Below, piece after piece: positions 36,000-47,179 of a stretch of DNA of 64,000 nucleotides. The position numbers were made by a program, and so were the translations under genes. The notes below the pieces were generated by a model. The model worked only from the letters and a program-made list of their open reading frames with translations, was not told where the DNA came from and searched no databases. The stretch comes from Avena insularis (taxonomy: Eukaryota > Streptophyta > Magnoliopsida > Poales > Poaceae): the NCBI GenBank assembly GCA_023614405.1, contig CM042685.1, positions 184,298,257-184,362,256 on the forward strand, in the 5' to 3' direction. Every line of letters begins with the position of its first letter. Position 1 is the first letter of the stretch.

Positions 36000-36231
36000 T
36001 CGTGGGAATGGCCACGGTAGTCGCTACCGGGGGTAGCGATTGAGATGAATGGGGCAAGGCCATCTGCGGATCGAGATTGCAAGGACACAGAAGTTTACCC
36101 AGGTTCAGACCCCCATAGGGTAAAGAGCCTACTTCCTGCTTTCTATATTGATTTGGATAGATTACAATGGTGGCAAGCTCAATCGCTAGGCGGCGAGTCA
36201 ACTTCTAAGGGGTGTATTAGAGCGTATCCCT
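36000..36231. repeat. Dispersed grass repeat fragment, left half
   Basis: Contains the GTTTACCCAGGTTCAGACC and GGTAAAGAGCCTACTTCCTG phrases, seen repeatedly in grass intergenic DNA. It is split by the CACTA element that follows and appears to resume at 37547. The parent element is not identified. Confidence 0.45.
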
Positions 36232-37546
36232 CACTAGTAGAAAACAGGGCTTTCGTCCAGAGCCCTCCGGAGCATTGGTCCTGGGTGTGTTAGGAACCTT
36301 TAGTCCCGGTTTAATACAAACCGGGCAACACCCTTTAGTCCTGGTTGGAGACACAAACCAGGACTAAAGATGGACCTTTAGTCCCAGTTTGAGACATCAA
36401 CCGAGACTAAAAAAAATTGGCGAAAAAACTTTGGCTAGTTCTGCCATGGCAGGAAAATGGGCAAAAATCCTGCCACGGCAGGATATTTCTGCCCACCGCA
36501 CCCTCCCTCCCGAGATCGCCGCCATTTCTAGTTTCGAAAGCATGCCACAAAATTATAAAAAATTCTAAAAATAAAATCCTTCAAACTGTAGTTATATTAA
36601 GTGATTTAGTTGTTACAAAAAATAACAAACATGAATTTTGATATATTTTGCCAAAAACTGTCATGAAAACTTCAAACGGCTATAACTTTTGCATACGATG
36701 TCGGAAAAAAACGTACGACCTATCAAAATGTGCAGAAAAAAATTTAGAGTTCAATTTTGACGGCCTTAGGCTGTTTGGGATTTTTTTAGATTTTTAAAAT
36801 TCGAAAAGTAACAAAAGTTATTTAAAAAATTTTTTTTTTTAGAAATTTTTTATGCCAGATTTGGATTCCTCACATTTTTCTGATAATAATCGATATATTA
36901 TTTGTCAAATTTCGATTTACGGATTTAAAGATATTATTTATGCCATATTAAATGAATAAATGGCAAAAAAGTGAATAAAATATTATTTTAATTAGTTTTT
37001 TACTTTTATTGGATTAAAATATTATTATTAGCTATTTATTGTTGTTTACTGAAATAGTTGTTTGTAGTTACAAAACATAAAGACGTGTGACATATAGATA
37101 CGAGCTAATAGGATTGATATGGTATTGTTGACAACAAAGTACTAATGGGCTTCGCGCAAGGACATCCGGATGGAACAGAGAAGTTAAGCGTGCTGGGGGT
37201 GGAGTAGTGCTAGGATGGGTGACCGACCGGGAAGTCTCTGATTTGACCTAAGATTAAGTATAATTAGTGTTAAAAATGTTCCAAGTGAGAGAGGGAGAGG
37301 GAGAGAGTCAGATAATTCAAAAGTTAATTTTTTTTTGAAAAAAAATAAAAAAAAATTCGAAAAAAAAATCTTTAGTCCCGGTTTGAGACACAAACCGGGA
37401 CTAAAGGATCTTGCGATCGACCGCGGCCCCGGGAGGGCCTTTAGTCCCGGTTTGTGGCACAACCGGGACTAAATCCGAGTCCCGGTTGCAAAACCGGGAC
37501 TAAAGGCTCTTACAAACCGGGACTGTTGGCCTGTTTTCTACTAGTG
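36232..37546. mobile_element. Non-autonomous CACTA element (mini-CACTA), 1.3 kb
   Basis: Starts CACTAGTAGAAAACAGGGC and ends GGCCTGTTTTCTACTAGTG, perfect CACTA-type inverted ends. It is flanked by CCT on both sides (36229-36231 and 37547-37549). Subterminal regions carry inverted copies of TTTAGTCCCGGTTTG. No transposase ORF; the interior is AT-rich and contains a 5S-rRNA-like segment. The termini match those of CACTA-2 at 47180, whose family could supply transposase. Confidence 0.95.
37168..37238 (+). ncRNA. 5S rRNA-like segment inside the mini-CACTA
   Basis: About 70 bp resemble the 3' two thirds of plant 5S rRNA. They include the internal pol III promoter parts: an A-box-like AAGTTAAGCGTGCTGGGG, the intermediate element region GAGTAGTGC and a C-box-like AGGATGGGTGACC, then GGGAAGTCT. 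The 5' third of 5S is absent or unrecognisable. It is a pseudogene or captured promoter, not a working rRNA gene. Confidence 0.75.
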
Positions 37547-39757
37547 CCTGTTGAGGTCGCCCCTAGCAAGGCTTATATAATTTACAAGGATCATCACCGA
37601 ATTAGTTAGGGATTCGGGAGTTCGGACCTAGTCGACTGGGCCTAGCTATGCTTCTGGGCCTTCTGGTTCTAGTCGCAGTGCTCCTTGAAGTCCACTCGTC
37701 ATGGGCCATCCAGTCGCCATGCCAGCGAGCTCACTTGCCGTGGTCTGCCGTCGAGCCTCCCCAATTTGGTGAGGCTATTCCACCTCCTGGGCATACCCCG
37801 ATTGGCATATCCCCATCATGCATCATGTTCTCATCCAATAAATATGAGAACCTTCTGTATGTACAACACCTCACTGTTTTACAATCAGTACCAACGTGGG
37901 CACAACATTCTTCCTTAGGAATGGAATAGAGAATTGCGGTTTTACTAGAGGAAGCTAAATATGAGTTCCTTTGTGTGTCTTCGTTTGAATAGGCAGCTGA
38001 AGGCACTTAAAATATAGTTATGCATGCTAGCTAAAATGCTTCATTCTTTTGAGTATCTTCCCTTTGCCTCTTCTCCCAAAAGTTAATTTCACATGGAAAA
38101 TGTGGTACTAGACCAGTTCTTATGCCATATATCCCTTAATTCCGGGGATACTGCCTTTCATTATCTGCCTCATGAATAGACTTAGTCATTTCCTTCGGTA
38201 CATTTTCTGTTGACGTTTGCATGAACTTTTAACCACAACGTAGGATGATAGGAACCTGGTAAATACCAACTTAACTTCTTAGGTGAATCATGAATATTTT
38301 TCTTTCCGCGACATGTATATTTTTGTAAGCAAGAATGGACACAAGGTGTCATCGTTGAAACTTGTTTCCTTGCTTCGTGTGGGAAAAACAGTCTGTGTTG
38401 GTAACCTGTTAATCGTTATCATGCTATCGCTTGGATTTGTAATTTAACATGCTCTGCATGATCTTCATGACCTTGTATGGTTCTCTGCAAACTTCGTTTT
38501 GTTGTAAGAAATGATCCCTGCTTCTATCTATTTAAATAAGGTGAGATAGCTTAAGAATTAAGAAGTGCCTTTCTTTCATACTAGAATAAAATAGAATGAT
38601 TAAGTCAGCACTTTGTCCTGCAGAGTCATCATTTGATCACCATGATCATAGAATATGCAGTGCTTTACTAACCTCAGCAGAAAGGTTGTCTTCGAATATA
38701 ATATTGTATGGTTAGTTCCAATTTTTGGTACTTCGGATTTTTTGATGGTACTAAACCCATTACTGCATCTTCAAATCATATTAGCCTATCTCCATCGACC
38801 TTTTTTCCTTACAAGGTGTCAACCAGCATCCATGCATGTACAACTGAATTTACAAACATATGCTACCAATTCCAGAAAACCATTTAAGTGCGTCTGTTGA
38901 TCGCAGGGTGTATTTATTAGACTTTTGGAAGAGGTTTTTAATTTACTGGAACCAAAATTTATCCTTTTTTTGTTATAAGCACATATTTTAATGTATATTT
39001 ACTATGCAACCATTTTGCAAGAATGTACGGCTAGTTGGTTCTCTAAGAATGTCTGGCTTGGCAACCATTTTGCAAGAATGTACCTCTTCTAACTCCTTAC
39101 GCAACTATATAAGTGAGTCTCGGTTCCTGTTCCTTGTTATTGATGATTTTTGGCTGTTTTCTTGTATCAGGGTGCTTATGACTGCAACTAACATGATTTT
39201 TAGTGACTAATACAGTGATACCTAGCACCCATCACATATCAGAATTAACAGCTACCAGAAATGGTAAACAGCAATAAAAATATATTTAGAAATAAAATAA
39301 GCAAATAAAAACAATATGCCCATATGAGTTAATCCACTTTCGTATTAACATGATCCAGAGATGATTTTGTGGCAGAGAGTTCACATAAGCATATTGTAGC
39401 TAAGTCACATGTACAACTGTCACGTGAGGTGGAAAAACTATTGAACACACAATCTCCTTTAACGACAAAACATTTTATGTGGCCTCCAACATAATCACTC
39501 CTGTTACATTTGGTTTAGATGAACTTTTCTTTCTAGAATGGAGCCTCTATATGGCTATAACCACTTGGTAAGGAAAAGGTGTCGACATGATTCCCTCGCC
39601 TTTGAGCATGTCGCAAGTTCATAAGCTTTGAGAACATCGTCAACAAAAATGGTTTTCATTTCAATATGATTGTTCAATTCTATTTGTCCAATGTACATAT
39701 ACCATTTCAACATGGTACACAGTATGAATGATGACTGAGATACAGAGGTACAGTGTG
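37547..39757. other. Dispersed repeat, right half, then intergenic DNA
   Basis: 37547 to about 37900 seems to continue the repeat broken by the mini-CACTA (GTTGAGGTCGCCCCTAGCAAGG and on). The remainder is AT-rich with no supported gene. It includes the 3' flank of the GRAM-domain gene. Confidence 0.5.
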
Positions 39758-40712
39758 TCATCTCAACTCTGAAATTACATGCTGAAGATATTTGAATGAT
39801 TTTGTGTAGCTGATGAAACCCATAAACCAAAAATCGAAGCCATCGACAGTAACTACATCAATGTATTTCTCATCAGGATTATACAAATTTTCCCTCACTG
39901 CAGCACTCTTTATCCTCTTTGCAGGAATCATGACCTGTGGAAGGTACAAAAATTTCATCATCTTTAAGTTCAAGTGAACGTCCAAATAGTTCTTAACCAG
40001 TTTTTCATCCAGCAAACTTAATATATTAACCAGAGTTTAAGTTACCTTATAGGGCACCCTTGTGATGCGTCCCGTGGGCGATGTTAAATCCAAAGGCCTA
40101 TCGCTATGGAAGGCAATCTTCTCAGTTGAGATGAAAAGCATTCCAGCTATTGGGCCAGCTGTGGTTGAAAGGTAACACTGGAAAGCCTTCAATAGCGTCC
40201 CTTCTTTCTCGACTGGAAAGTATTGCCTGAAGACTTTCTCCATGCTACCAGCTTTGAGAACCTTTGCACCCAAGCTCAGTTTCCCTTTCACAGTTTCTGA
40301 AATTTTTGGTCCAAGTGCTACTGCAAGGCAAAAAGATCTATGAGTGATGGGAATTGTTTCCTGGTTAGTGTATAACTGTATATCAACTTCTTGTCGAGAA
40401 AGGTAGATATTAGAGGGCATGCTTACTGTGTTCCTTGAAGCCCTGCATATAACTATCTGTTTTCTGGCTTAGCTTGCTCATGCGATAAATGATGGAGTTC
40501 TTCTGATCTGCACGAAGGAAAGGATAGAAATCAGTATTGACATACACAGTACTGAAGGTGGGAAAAGATAAATGGGGAAAGAAGATCGTGAGATCATTAC
40601 CCTTCTTGCGAACCAAAGTAGAACAGGTTGGTTTTCTTTGTGTTTTCCCATCAGCATATCTCAAGGAAGACAAAGGAATTCCAATGACATGCTCCTGGCT
40701 GAAGCTCTCCAT
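39758..40712 (-). CDS. GRAM-domain GEM-like protein (ABA-responsive family)
   Basis: Four exons, all with GT-AG borders: 40712-40601, 40507-40427, 40320-40046 and 39934-39758 (645 nt, 214 residues). The phases join without a stop. The N-terminus has EHVIGIPLSS, typical of GEM-like proteins. Residues about 40-60 carry RMSKLSQKTDSYMQGFKEH. The GRAM domain covers roughly 85-170, with VFRQYFPV, LLKAFQCYLSTTAGPIAGM, LFISTEKIAFHSDRPL and RVPYKV. The C-terminal FWFMGFISYTKSF stretch is also family-typical. The GRAM fold binds membrane lipids; Arabidopsis GEM modulates GLABRA2 expression and root-hair patterning. The closest relative within the family is not determined. The ATG at 40712 is chosen because HVIGIP follows at the expected distance; the open frame continues upstream. 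Likely functional. Confidence 0.92.
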
Positions 40713-41190
40713 GGTTGTCTGCTGAAACTGCTTGTTGCTAGTTAGTTTCTTTCCCTGTAAGAAGTTGGCTCCTGCTCCAAGGCATCTATGGGTTTTATAA
40801 GGCGAAGCTGTGTTGAAGGTTGCTTTATTCCAAGGAACAAAGTGGTGGAACTGAATCATCACTTTATGCTGCATACTCACCATCGCCTCATCAGGATGAA
40901 AAGCAAGGCACACTTTTCTTGACGAAAGGAACGGGCGTGAGTAGAACTCCTTGGAGCATTCAGCCCGGCCAATGAGGAGGAGGTACCTGTGTTTTCTTTT
41001 CCTAGTGCACTTTCTGTTGCATACAGTTTATCGATGATAAGAGGAGTTGATGAGTTAGTTTATGGCATGCTTACAGTTAGCTTTTATAAGTTATTGATAG
41101 GTGAACATGTAGGTTTTCCTAGTTATCATGATTCACAAAGTAGTTTTTGGCGCCTTCTTCAGTAGCCGTTTTTCTTTTTCCCTTTCAGGG

Positions 41191-41445
41191 AAAGAATGTG
41201 CGAGCTAGTATGGATTGGAGAGTGAGGAGGAAGGTAAGGTAAAAACGTTGGTTGGTCTTTGCCAGATTACCGGGTAAACATACTTTTTATGTGCATGGTA
41301 GTTTGGTGCATATCTCCTTTACACTTGCATTTGGGTCACGTTTATGTGATGATTCTTGTTCAGGAATCTTGACCAAACTGGGAAAATGCCCACATGTGAA
41401 GTTTCGATACGACTATGAAAGTGCTGCTGAATGTTTGATGGAGGT
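41191..41445 (+). other. Possible captured exon pair of unknown origin
   Basis: CCTTTCAG|GGAAAG at about 41191 and AGGAAG|GTAAGG at about 41234 bound an exon-like piece. TTGTTCAG at about 41363 and GATGGAG|GTATG at about 41442 bound another, open as KLGKCPHVKFRYDYESAAE. I do not recognise the protein, and no start or terminal exon was found. It may be chance or a gene fragment. Confidence 0.25.
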
Positions 41446-42358
41446 ATGTTGAACCCCACGATGACCAGTGTGAAGGAACCAGTAACAAATGAAAAAAAAA
41501 AGGATGTTTTGTGTCATTGGATCACCACCATGTAATCAGGTTTAGAATCAAACTAGACTACTTGGAAGTGGGTGAAGGATATTCGCAGATTATGCAAAAG
41601 GAGCTTATTATGTTTCACTTTCTCTAGCTCATTGTTTATCCATTTTTTTGAGATGCTCATTATTTATCCATGATATGACAGTCGAGATTTTTTTTCTTTT
41701 TCATTTTGGCTACTTCCTAATGACAATAATAACACGGGAAAGCATGTTCAGTTTTCTTAGTTAAAGACTCGAATATGTCAAAGTTATACCATGCATTACT
41801 TTACTGCACCTACTACTGCTTAATTAAAAATAAGTAAATAACATACCTTGCTACCTTATTGATCAAGGAAAAAATAAAACAAAAACAAAAATATTCTCCT
41901 GGGCCTTTCGGCCATTTATTCTGTTAAACAGAAAATGGGGAAAGGCATACATGATACAAGTGGTTTGTTGGCTCAGGCTCAAGATCTTTTTAGTTGTGGT
42001 GGCGCCACATTGGTTGTGTGCTTTTCACTTGTACCTGGGCCATACCCTTGTGCCGGGAATCGTCCTGAATCTTAAACAAACAAACTAGCTAAGTGTGTGA
42101 TGTCCCACCTCCTTCCAGATTCAAGGTCGGAGAACGTGGTGCCCATGCCCATGCCCAGGTGATGGCTGGGACCTGTCTGATGTGTAAAACTGCCTACTTT
42201 CTGCTAATCTGGACTTGATTCAAGGACATCATGATTCTGCATTTCTTTTCGCATTTCTCTTCTCCATGTCCATGCGATGCGACCATGCCACGTGTTGAAC
42301 TGATGTGCGTGGCACTTATGCAGAACCTCGTCACAAAGCTAGGGCATCATGCTCGCCC
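41446..42358. other. Intergenic, no gene seen
   Basis: AT-rich non-coding DNA without a recognisable element. Confidence 0.55.
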
Positions 42359-42476
42359 ATCGGTATGAGCTGTATGTGTTTGTGACATCGTTAAGTTTTG
42401 TTTAGGGTCTATTATACGCTGATTATTGAGATATGCACTAGTTATGTGGATCTGTGGCTTTTGGTTTGACGTGGCA
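42359..42476. repeat. Local duplication, copy 1 (empty SINE site)
   Basis: The CATCGGTATGAGC… through TTGGTTTGACGTGGC segment recurs at 43124-43397 with moderate divergence. Here no SINE is present between GAGATATGCACTAGTTATG and TGGATC. Confidence 0.7.
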
Positions 42477-42540
42477 CTTTGTTTGTAGCTAAACTCTAGC
42501 ATACACCCATCATGCATTCACCCAAAGGGGAAACTATCTA

Positions 42541-42863
42541 GGGCCTGTTTGGCACCGCCGTTTTTTCCTCGCTCTGTATTTAAAAGATACCGTGGTATCT
42601 GAAAATAATTTAGTTCCCGAAATTTTGGGCCGTCTGGCCACAGTAAAATAAAGTCTGGCCACAGTAAAATAAAAGCTTCGAAACCGTGGTATTCCAATAA
42701 CTGAGTTTTTTTTTGCAGGATTAAAGAAAGAGGTATGGACCTCTTTTTTCAAATACTTTGGTTTTATGCAAACTATAGTACAGTATTTGCTTGCCCAGGC
42801 GTTGATAAACCATGGTTTTAGAATACTCTGGTTTGACAAAATCCAAGCTGCCAAACGGAGCCC
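42541..42863. mobile_element. Tourist/Harbinger-like MITE, 323 bp
   Basis: GGGCCTGTTTGGCA at the left and TGCCAAACGGAGCCC at the right form inverted ends. TCTA lies on both sides (42537-42540 and 42864-42867), or CTA if one more base belongs to the element. No ORF of note. Confidence 0.8.
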
Positions 42864-42867
42864 TCTA

Positions 42868-43189
42868 TAATGCAAAAAGGGAACTCGTAAAAAATTTACA
42901 GGATTATATTTCTTTAAAAAAAAGTCTTATCTTTTGAAATTTTAATGATTGAAAACTATGTGAACTTTTCGCATGGATTAATTCGCATGCAATCCTAAAA
43001 AATTCAGAGCGCAACCTCATGGAAAATTGCTTTATTTTTGCAAGAGCTGTTGCAAATACTCGATTCTCCAAGAAAACTTGTGTGTTTTATGCAGTCAAAG
43101 AACTTATGTTACATATTTAAAGCCATCGGTATGAGCAGTTTGTGAAATTGCTGAGTTCTGTTTAGGTCTATATTATATGTTGATTATTG
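42868..43189. repeat. Intergenic, then local duplication copy 2 (left part from 43124)
   Basis: Non-coding to 43123. From there it matches 42359 onward up to the SINE target site. Confidence 0.5.
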
Positions 43190-43202
43190 GGATATAGTTA
43201 TG

Positions 43203-43354
43203 TTTTTTTTAGAAACACAGTACACCGGTAGACGCTCGTTAACACGTACATACACTTACCCTGTGAACGCATGCATATAAACCCTGCCCCTATGAAGCAT
43301 CTAACCTGGGTTTAAACTCTTGGTGGGCTTGGATACAACCTGTGTTGGTTTTCT
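43203..43354 (-). mobile_element. SINE-like retroposon, 152 bp, antisense
   Basis: Perfect 13-bp target duplications GGATATAGTTATG lie at 43190-43202 and 43355-43367. The plus strand begins with a T-run, i.e. the poly(A) tail of an element on the minus strand. The minus strand has a B-box-like GAGTTTAAACCCAGG, suggesting tRNA ancestry. The homologous segment at 42359-42476 lacks it. Family not identified. Confidence 0.82.
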
Positions 43355-43398
43355 GGATATAGTTATGTGCATCCGCTGCTTTTGGTTTGACATGGCTG

Positions 43399-43655
43399 AA
43401 AGAGCATGAGAATTGACGCAATGCATTGGATATTGTATTGAGCCTCTCGGGCCAAGTTATATAGTAGTACAAGACTTGGAGACCAAGAAGACTCTTAGGG
43501 ATAATATAGAAACAATTCTAATCAATCCCTTAATTATCTCTAACTTCCTATATATCTATAACACTCCCCGCAATCGCAGCTGTAGCATTGTGAATAGCAA
43601 AAACGTCACAGACGGTCAGACTGGAGATAAACCAAAGTAGAACCCGGTAGGATAA
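43399..43655. repeat. Probable Copia LTR fragment
   Basis: Phrases ATTGTATTGAGCCTCTCGGG and ATATCTATAACACTCCCCGC are common to several plant Copia LTRs. Ends are not defined. Confidence 0.45.
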
Positions 43656-43662
43656 CACCCCC

Positions 43663-43824
43663 CACTTAACTGTTTTCTTAATTGCATTATGCCTTTATGC
43701 TTAGTGTCTATATTGTATTATGTCTTTGCACTTAATTGTTTTCTTAATTGCATTATGCCTTTATGCTTAGTGTCTATATTTTATTATGTCTTTGCACTTA
43801 ATTGTTTTCTTTTACTCAATGCAG
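43663..43824. repeat. 66-bp tandem repeat, 2.5 copies
   Basis: Units start CACTTAACTGTTTTC at 43663, 43729 and 43795, a period of 66 bp. The array ends in TTTTACTCAATGCAG, a good splice-acceptor-like sequence before the CACTA-1 coding region. Confidence 0.88.
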
Positions 43825-43837
43825 GTGATTGAACAAT

Positions 43838-46340
43838 ATGAGATGCGGCAAGTCAAGCATGGCGTCCTTGCTTAATGCGCTGAAACAATGCAAGAAAAGA
43901 GCTACACGGAGTGGGAGACAACCAACTCCCAATCCGTGTTACCCTGAGTTGGCGGAAGGAGGACAAGGTCGAGGTAGAGGAGGAGGACGAGGTGGCAGGA
44001 GAGGAGGCATGGACTTTGACCCACCACCCTCCGCCTCTGGCGATGTGGCTCCTGAGTTGTTCCCAATGGAGGGGGGAAGGGGCAGTCTAGATACGAGGCA
44101 GAGACCGAGGCGGAGGCAGAGGAGGAGTCTAGAGAGGAGGCAAACCCTATACATGAGTTGGTGGTGCAGGTGCCGCCGAAGAAATTGTGGAATCGTGGGG
44201 AATCGAGAGTCCCTGACGAGAAGTTTGAGCCTAGGACCCAGGAGGCGAAAGACCTTATTATTCCATATGGCCTTGAGTAAGTGTACTAATTTGGAATAAC
44301 ATGTAATTTCTTGTTGGTGATTAATAATTTGGCATGTGTACTAATGTTTGATTATTGTGCAGCAATTGGACATTTCCTGCAGGTACCAAGCCCCGCCTTC
44401 CTAATAGCATGATTGGAGCTCTGATTAGAAAGTTCTGGCTCGGCTGGTACACTTCTCCCGAGGGCGTCAGGAGGCTAGACACTACTTGGGTGGACTACCA
44501 TGATACCATTATCCCGGGCTTTCCGATAGATGCTAATGCTGTGATCACCAAGTTTTGGGTAAGACATATTTCTCGAGTTTCGTTCATAGTTGATGACCCC
44601 ACCGTGCTAACTCATGACTCTCACAATTGTTTTTATGCATGATTGAAGTTATTTTATCATGTGGATGAGGAGCAACAGGAGAAGGAGAACAAGACTTTGC
44701 TTGGGGCTTGTGTGAAGTTGACACCGCAGGTGTGGTACAACCAAAAGGTCATGGCCGCTAGTCACTTCTGGGCTGAAAAGGGCGTGAGGGACAAGAAGGA
44801 GGAAATTTTTGGTAAAAATCCGACTACTAGATGACTCTGGAAGAGTACATGTCGGTGAGTAAAATGTTATGAGATTCTACATTGCTGCTAAGTTGCCATT
44901 GCATTATCTGGAGTTGAGTATTGAATTTTAAGGTTGTCCCCGACTGGGCTGAGCCGCATCGAGACGCATGGGAGGAGCTCATTAGGATGAGGTGGCTCAG
45001 AGTAGATGAAGAGTTTGCAGCCTTGTGGAGGCGGAACACGGAGAACCGAGGCAATGGTGGAACACACTGCGCGGGAAACCGCAACTTTGACCGCTTCAAG
45101 GGGAAGATGGTATGTATACACATGGAACGACCTTCATTTATTTCCCTTCATGTTCCTACTTGATATGCATAACATTTCTTTTCGTGACGCAGGTGGCCGA
45201 GCCACCACCCGAGAGGTGATTCATGATGTCGCCGTCTATGAGAAGATGCGGCTCAAGACGCCCGATCTCTTGAAGCCTCAGCCCTTGCTCCCCGTGTTCT
45301 TTGGCAATGCCCAGGAACACTTGTAGTCCTACACCATGATGGTGAAGGCTTGTCACCCGCATGTGGATGACCCCATTAACACGGAGACCGACGAGGATTC
45401 GTTGCTCCTATCTAGCCACGGATTGGAGCATGGACGTCTCAATATTCTTAATAAAAAGGTCAAGCCTACCCTCAACACGAGCTTCACGCGTCTCAAGGCT
45501 ACCTACCCCACCGATTGCCCCCTACCCCGCCTTGTGGCCGGCCTCGTCGATCCACCTACACAGATGATATAAGTTTTCCTTATTTTCATCATCTTTACGC
45601 CTTTCGTTCCTGCATGGCTAAGTGTTGACGAGATTTACTGTATTTGAAATTGTAGCCTAAGTTTGACACGGCCTACGATGCTGCTCATAATGAATATAAG
45701 GTGGCCTTTCAGCAGCATTAGGCGGCGAGTACGGTCTACACGCAGTATGTAAATGTAAGTTTGAACTTTTACTTTTGCAAAACATACAAGTCCCACTTCC
45801 CCTAGTTTGGTGCTTTAGGGCCTGACATGTAAACTATCTTTTAGGAGGTGATTGTGGCTAAATGGTTCAGAGTGTTAATGGCCTAGGGCCCATACCTCCC
45901 ATGCCGGGGCCGGCGCCATTCCTGCCATCGAGGGTAAGTTTTCGTCAGACATACTACGCATCGTCACCGGTAAGTTCTTTGCCAAACCACCGGTTACCGC
46001 TTTACTTTGCCTCGCAAGTTGCTAACATGTAGGGAACTTGTAGGGGACGGGATATTCCGAGAACGAGCACTTTGGTCATGCCTCGCCGGGTAGCCATCAG
46101 ATGATCACACCCACCCACCCCGATGGTCCTTCGCCTGGCTGTTCTGCTGGTGATTCTCCTGATCCTTCTGTTGGTGGTGGTTCGCCCGCAAATCCCTCGC
46201 CTGGTGGTTCTTCTGCTGCTTCTACTGGATGGCAACTTTGCCACAGGATGCCTTCTCTCACCAGGGGAGATCTCGAGTTCACCCTGTCTCCCCATAGTTG
46301 TAGGGATGATGTCTATGGTTGTGTGATAATGTATGAATGA
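43838..46340 (+). pseudogene. CACTA-1 gene, Ptta/En/Spm transposase-type protein
   Basis: Several exons separated by GT-AG-like introns: about 43838-44274, 44363-44559, 44648-44837, 44932-45109, 45193-45570 and onward to a Gly/Ser/Pro-rich end at 46340. The first exon encodes an Arg/Gly-rich stretch, then changes frame before KLWNRGESRVPDEKFEPR. Later exons read NWTFPAGTKPRLPN, GFPIDANAVITKFW, VPDWAEPHRDAWEEL and FFGNAQEHL, matching the gene group associated with PF03004. A stop at 45324 and the frame change mark it as decayed. Its role in transposition is inferred from family membership. Confidence 0.6.
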
Positions 46341-46489
46341 TGTGAGCATGTTTGAATGATGTATGAACGATGTTAACATGTTTGAATGATGTTAATAATT
46401 ATTGCTGTGTGAAATATTTATGCTTTCAATGATCTGATCTTGATGTGAAATAAAATCGAATGAAACAGCTCAGCTGGAAAAAAATCTAG

Positions 46490-47009
46490 GTTGGGCCTAC
46501 GCCGACGGCCTGACCGTCAGCGTAGCTGCCTGCGTGTGACCAAATGGTCAGGGCTACATCGAGGGCCTGGACGCGTGTCCCAGATACGCCAAGGGCGTGA
46601 CCGTCAGCGTAGGTGCGTGCTGGGGCGCGTCTAGGTTGGACGCGTGTCCTAGCTATGTCGAGGGAGAGACCGTCAGCGTAGGTGCGTGCTGGGGTGCGTC
46701 GCGGCTGGACGCGTGTCCATCTAGGCCGAAGGCGCGACCGGCAGCGTACCGCTGCACCGTTAGCTTCGCGGTGTGACGTTGTGGGCACGCGACGCCGACA
46801 GTCGGTACGCCGACGGTCGAGGCAGGGCCGTCGGTTTAACCTACGCCGAGGGATTTTTAGCTACGACGAGTGCCGGGGCATCTCCGCCGAGGGAGAGCAT
46901 CACCGAGGAGCTACGCCGAGGACAATCATTGGTGCAGCATACGGCGACGGTTCAGTTAGCTACGCCGACGACTATTTGCCATCGACCTAGCATTCGATTC
47001 CTGTAGTGC
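46490..47009. repeat. CACTA-1 right subterminal repeats
   Basis: Tandem units of about 80 bp contain GACCGTCAGCGTAGGTGCG and GGACGCGTGTCC (near 46567, 46638 and 46706). Beyond them are scattered copies of the short word TACGCCGACGG or a close variant (46499, 46807, 46852, 46912, 46962). CACTA subterminal repeats are the binding sites of the element's own proteins in En/Spm; the same role is inferred here. Confidence 0.75.
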
Positions 47010-47012
47010 ATG

Positions 47013-47179
47013 CATCAGCTCTACAACCAAAGAGGGTGGCATAGCTGCAGGGCACGAGTCAGTGCAGCTGCCGAAGCCAATGTTGCGTGCGTACACTCTT
47101 GGGAGGCACGTTGGCAGCCAGTATGAGAGGACCAAGGCCCGTAGCGTTACAACCCGAAGGGGCGACATAGCAGCAGCAT
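47013..47179. other. Spacer between two CACTA elements
   Basis: About 170 bp with no recognised content. CAT borders it on both sides as the CACTA-1 right and CACTA-2 left flanking triplets. Confidence 0.5.

Larger units (their letters stand above)
43663..47009 (+). mobile_element. CACTA-1, left end missing
   Basis: The right end is TTCCTGTAGTG (47009), i.e. CACTACAGGAA inverted, followed by CAT. The interior holds a spliced En/Spm-type gene and a repeat-rich right subterminal region. No matching CACTACAGG end or subterminal array is found to the left. The left limit given is only where CACTA-like sequence becomes credible. Confidence 0.65.

Noticed and set aside
40713..40913. N-terminal extension of the GEM-like protein
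   Set aside because: The open frame continues upstream, but the family-typical start and the HVIGIP motif place the first residue at 40712.
46486..46990. ORFs in the CACTA-1 subterminal region
   Set aside because: Repetitive translations of the subterminal repeats, not conserved proteins.
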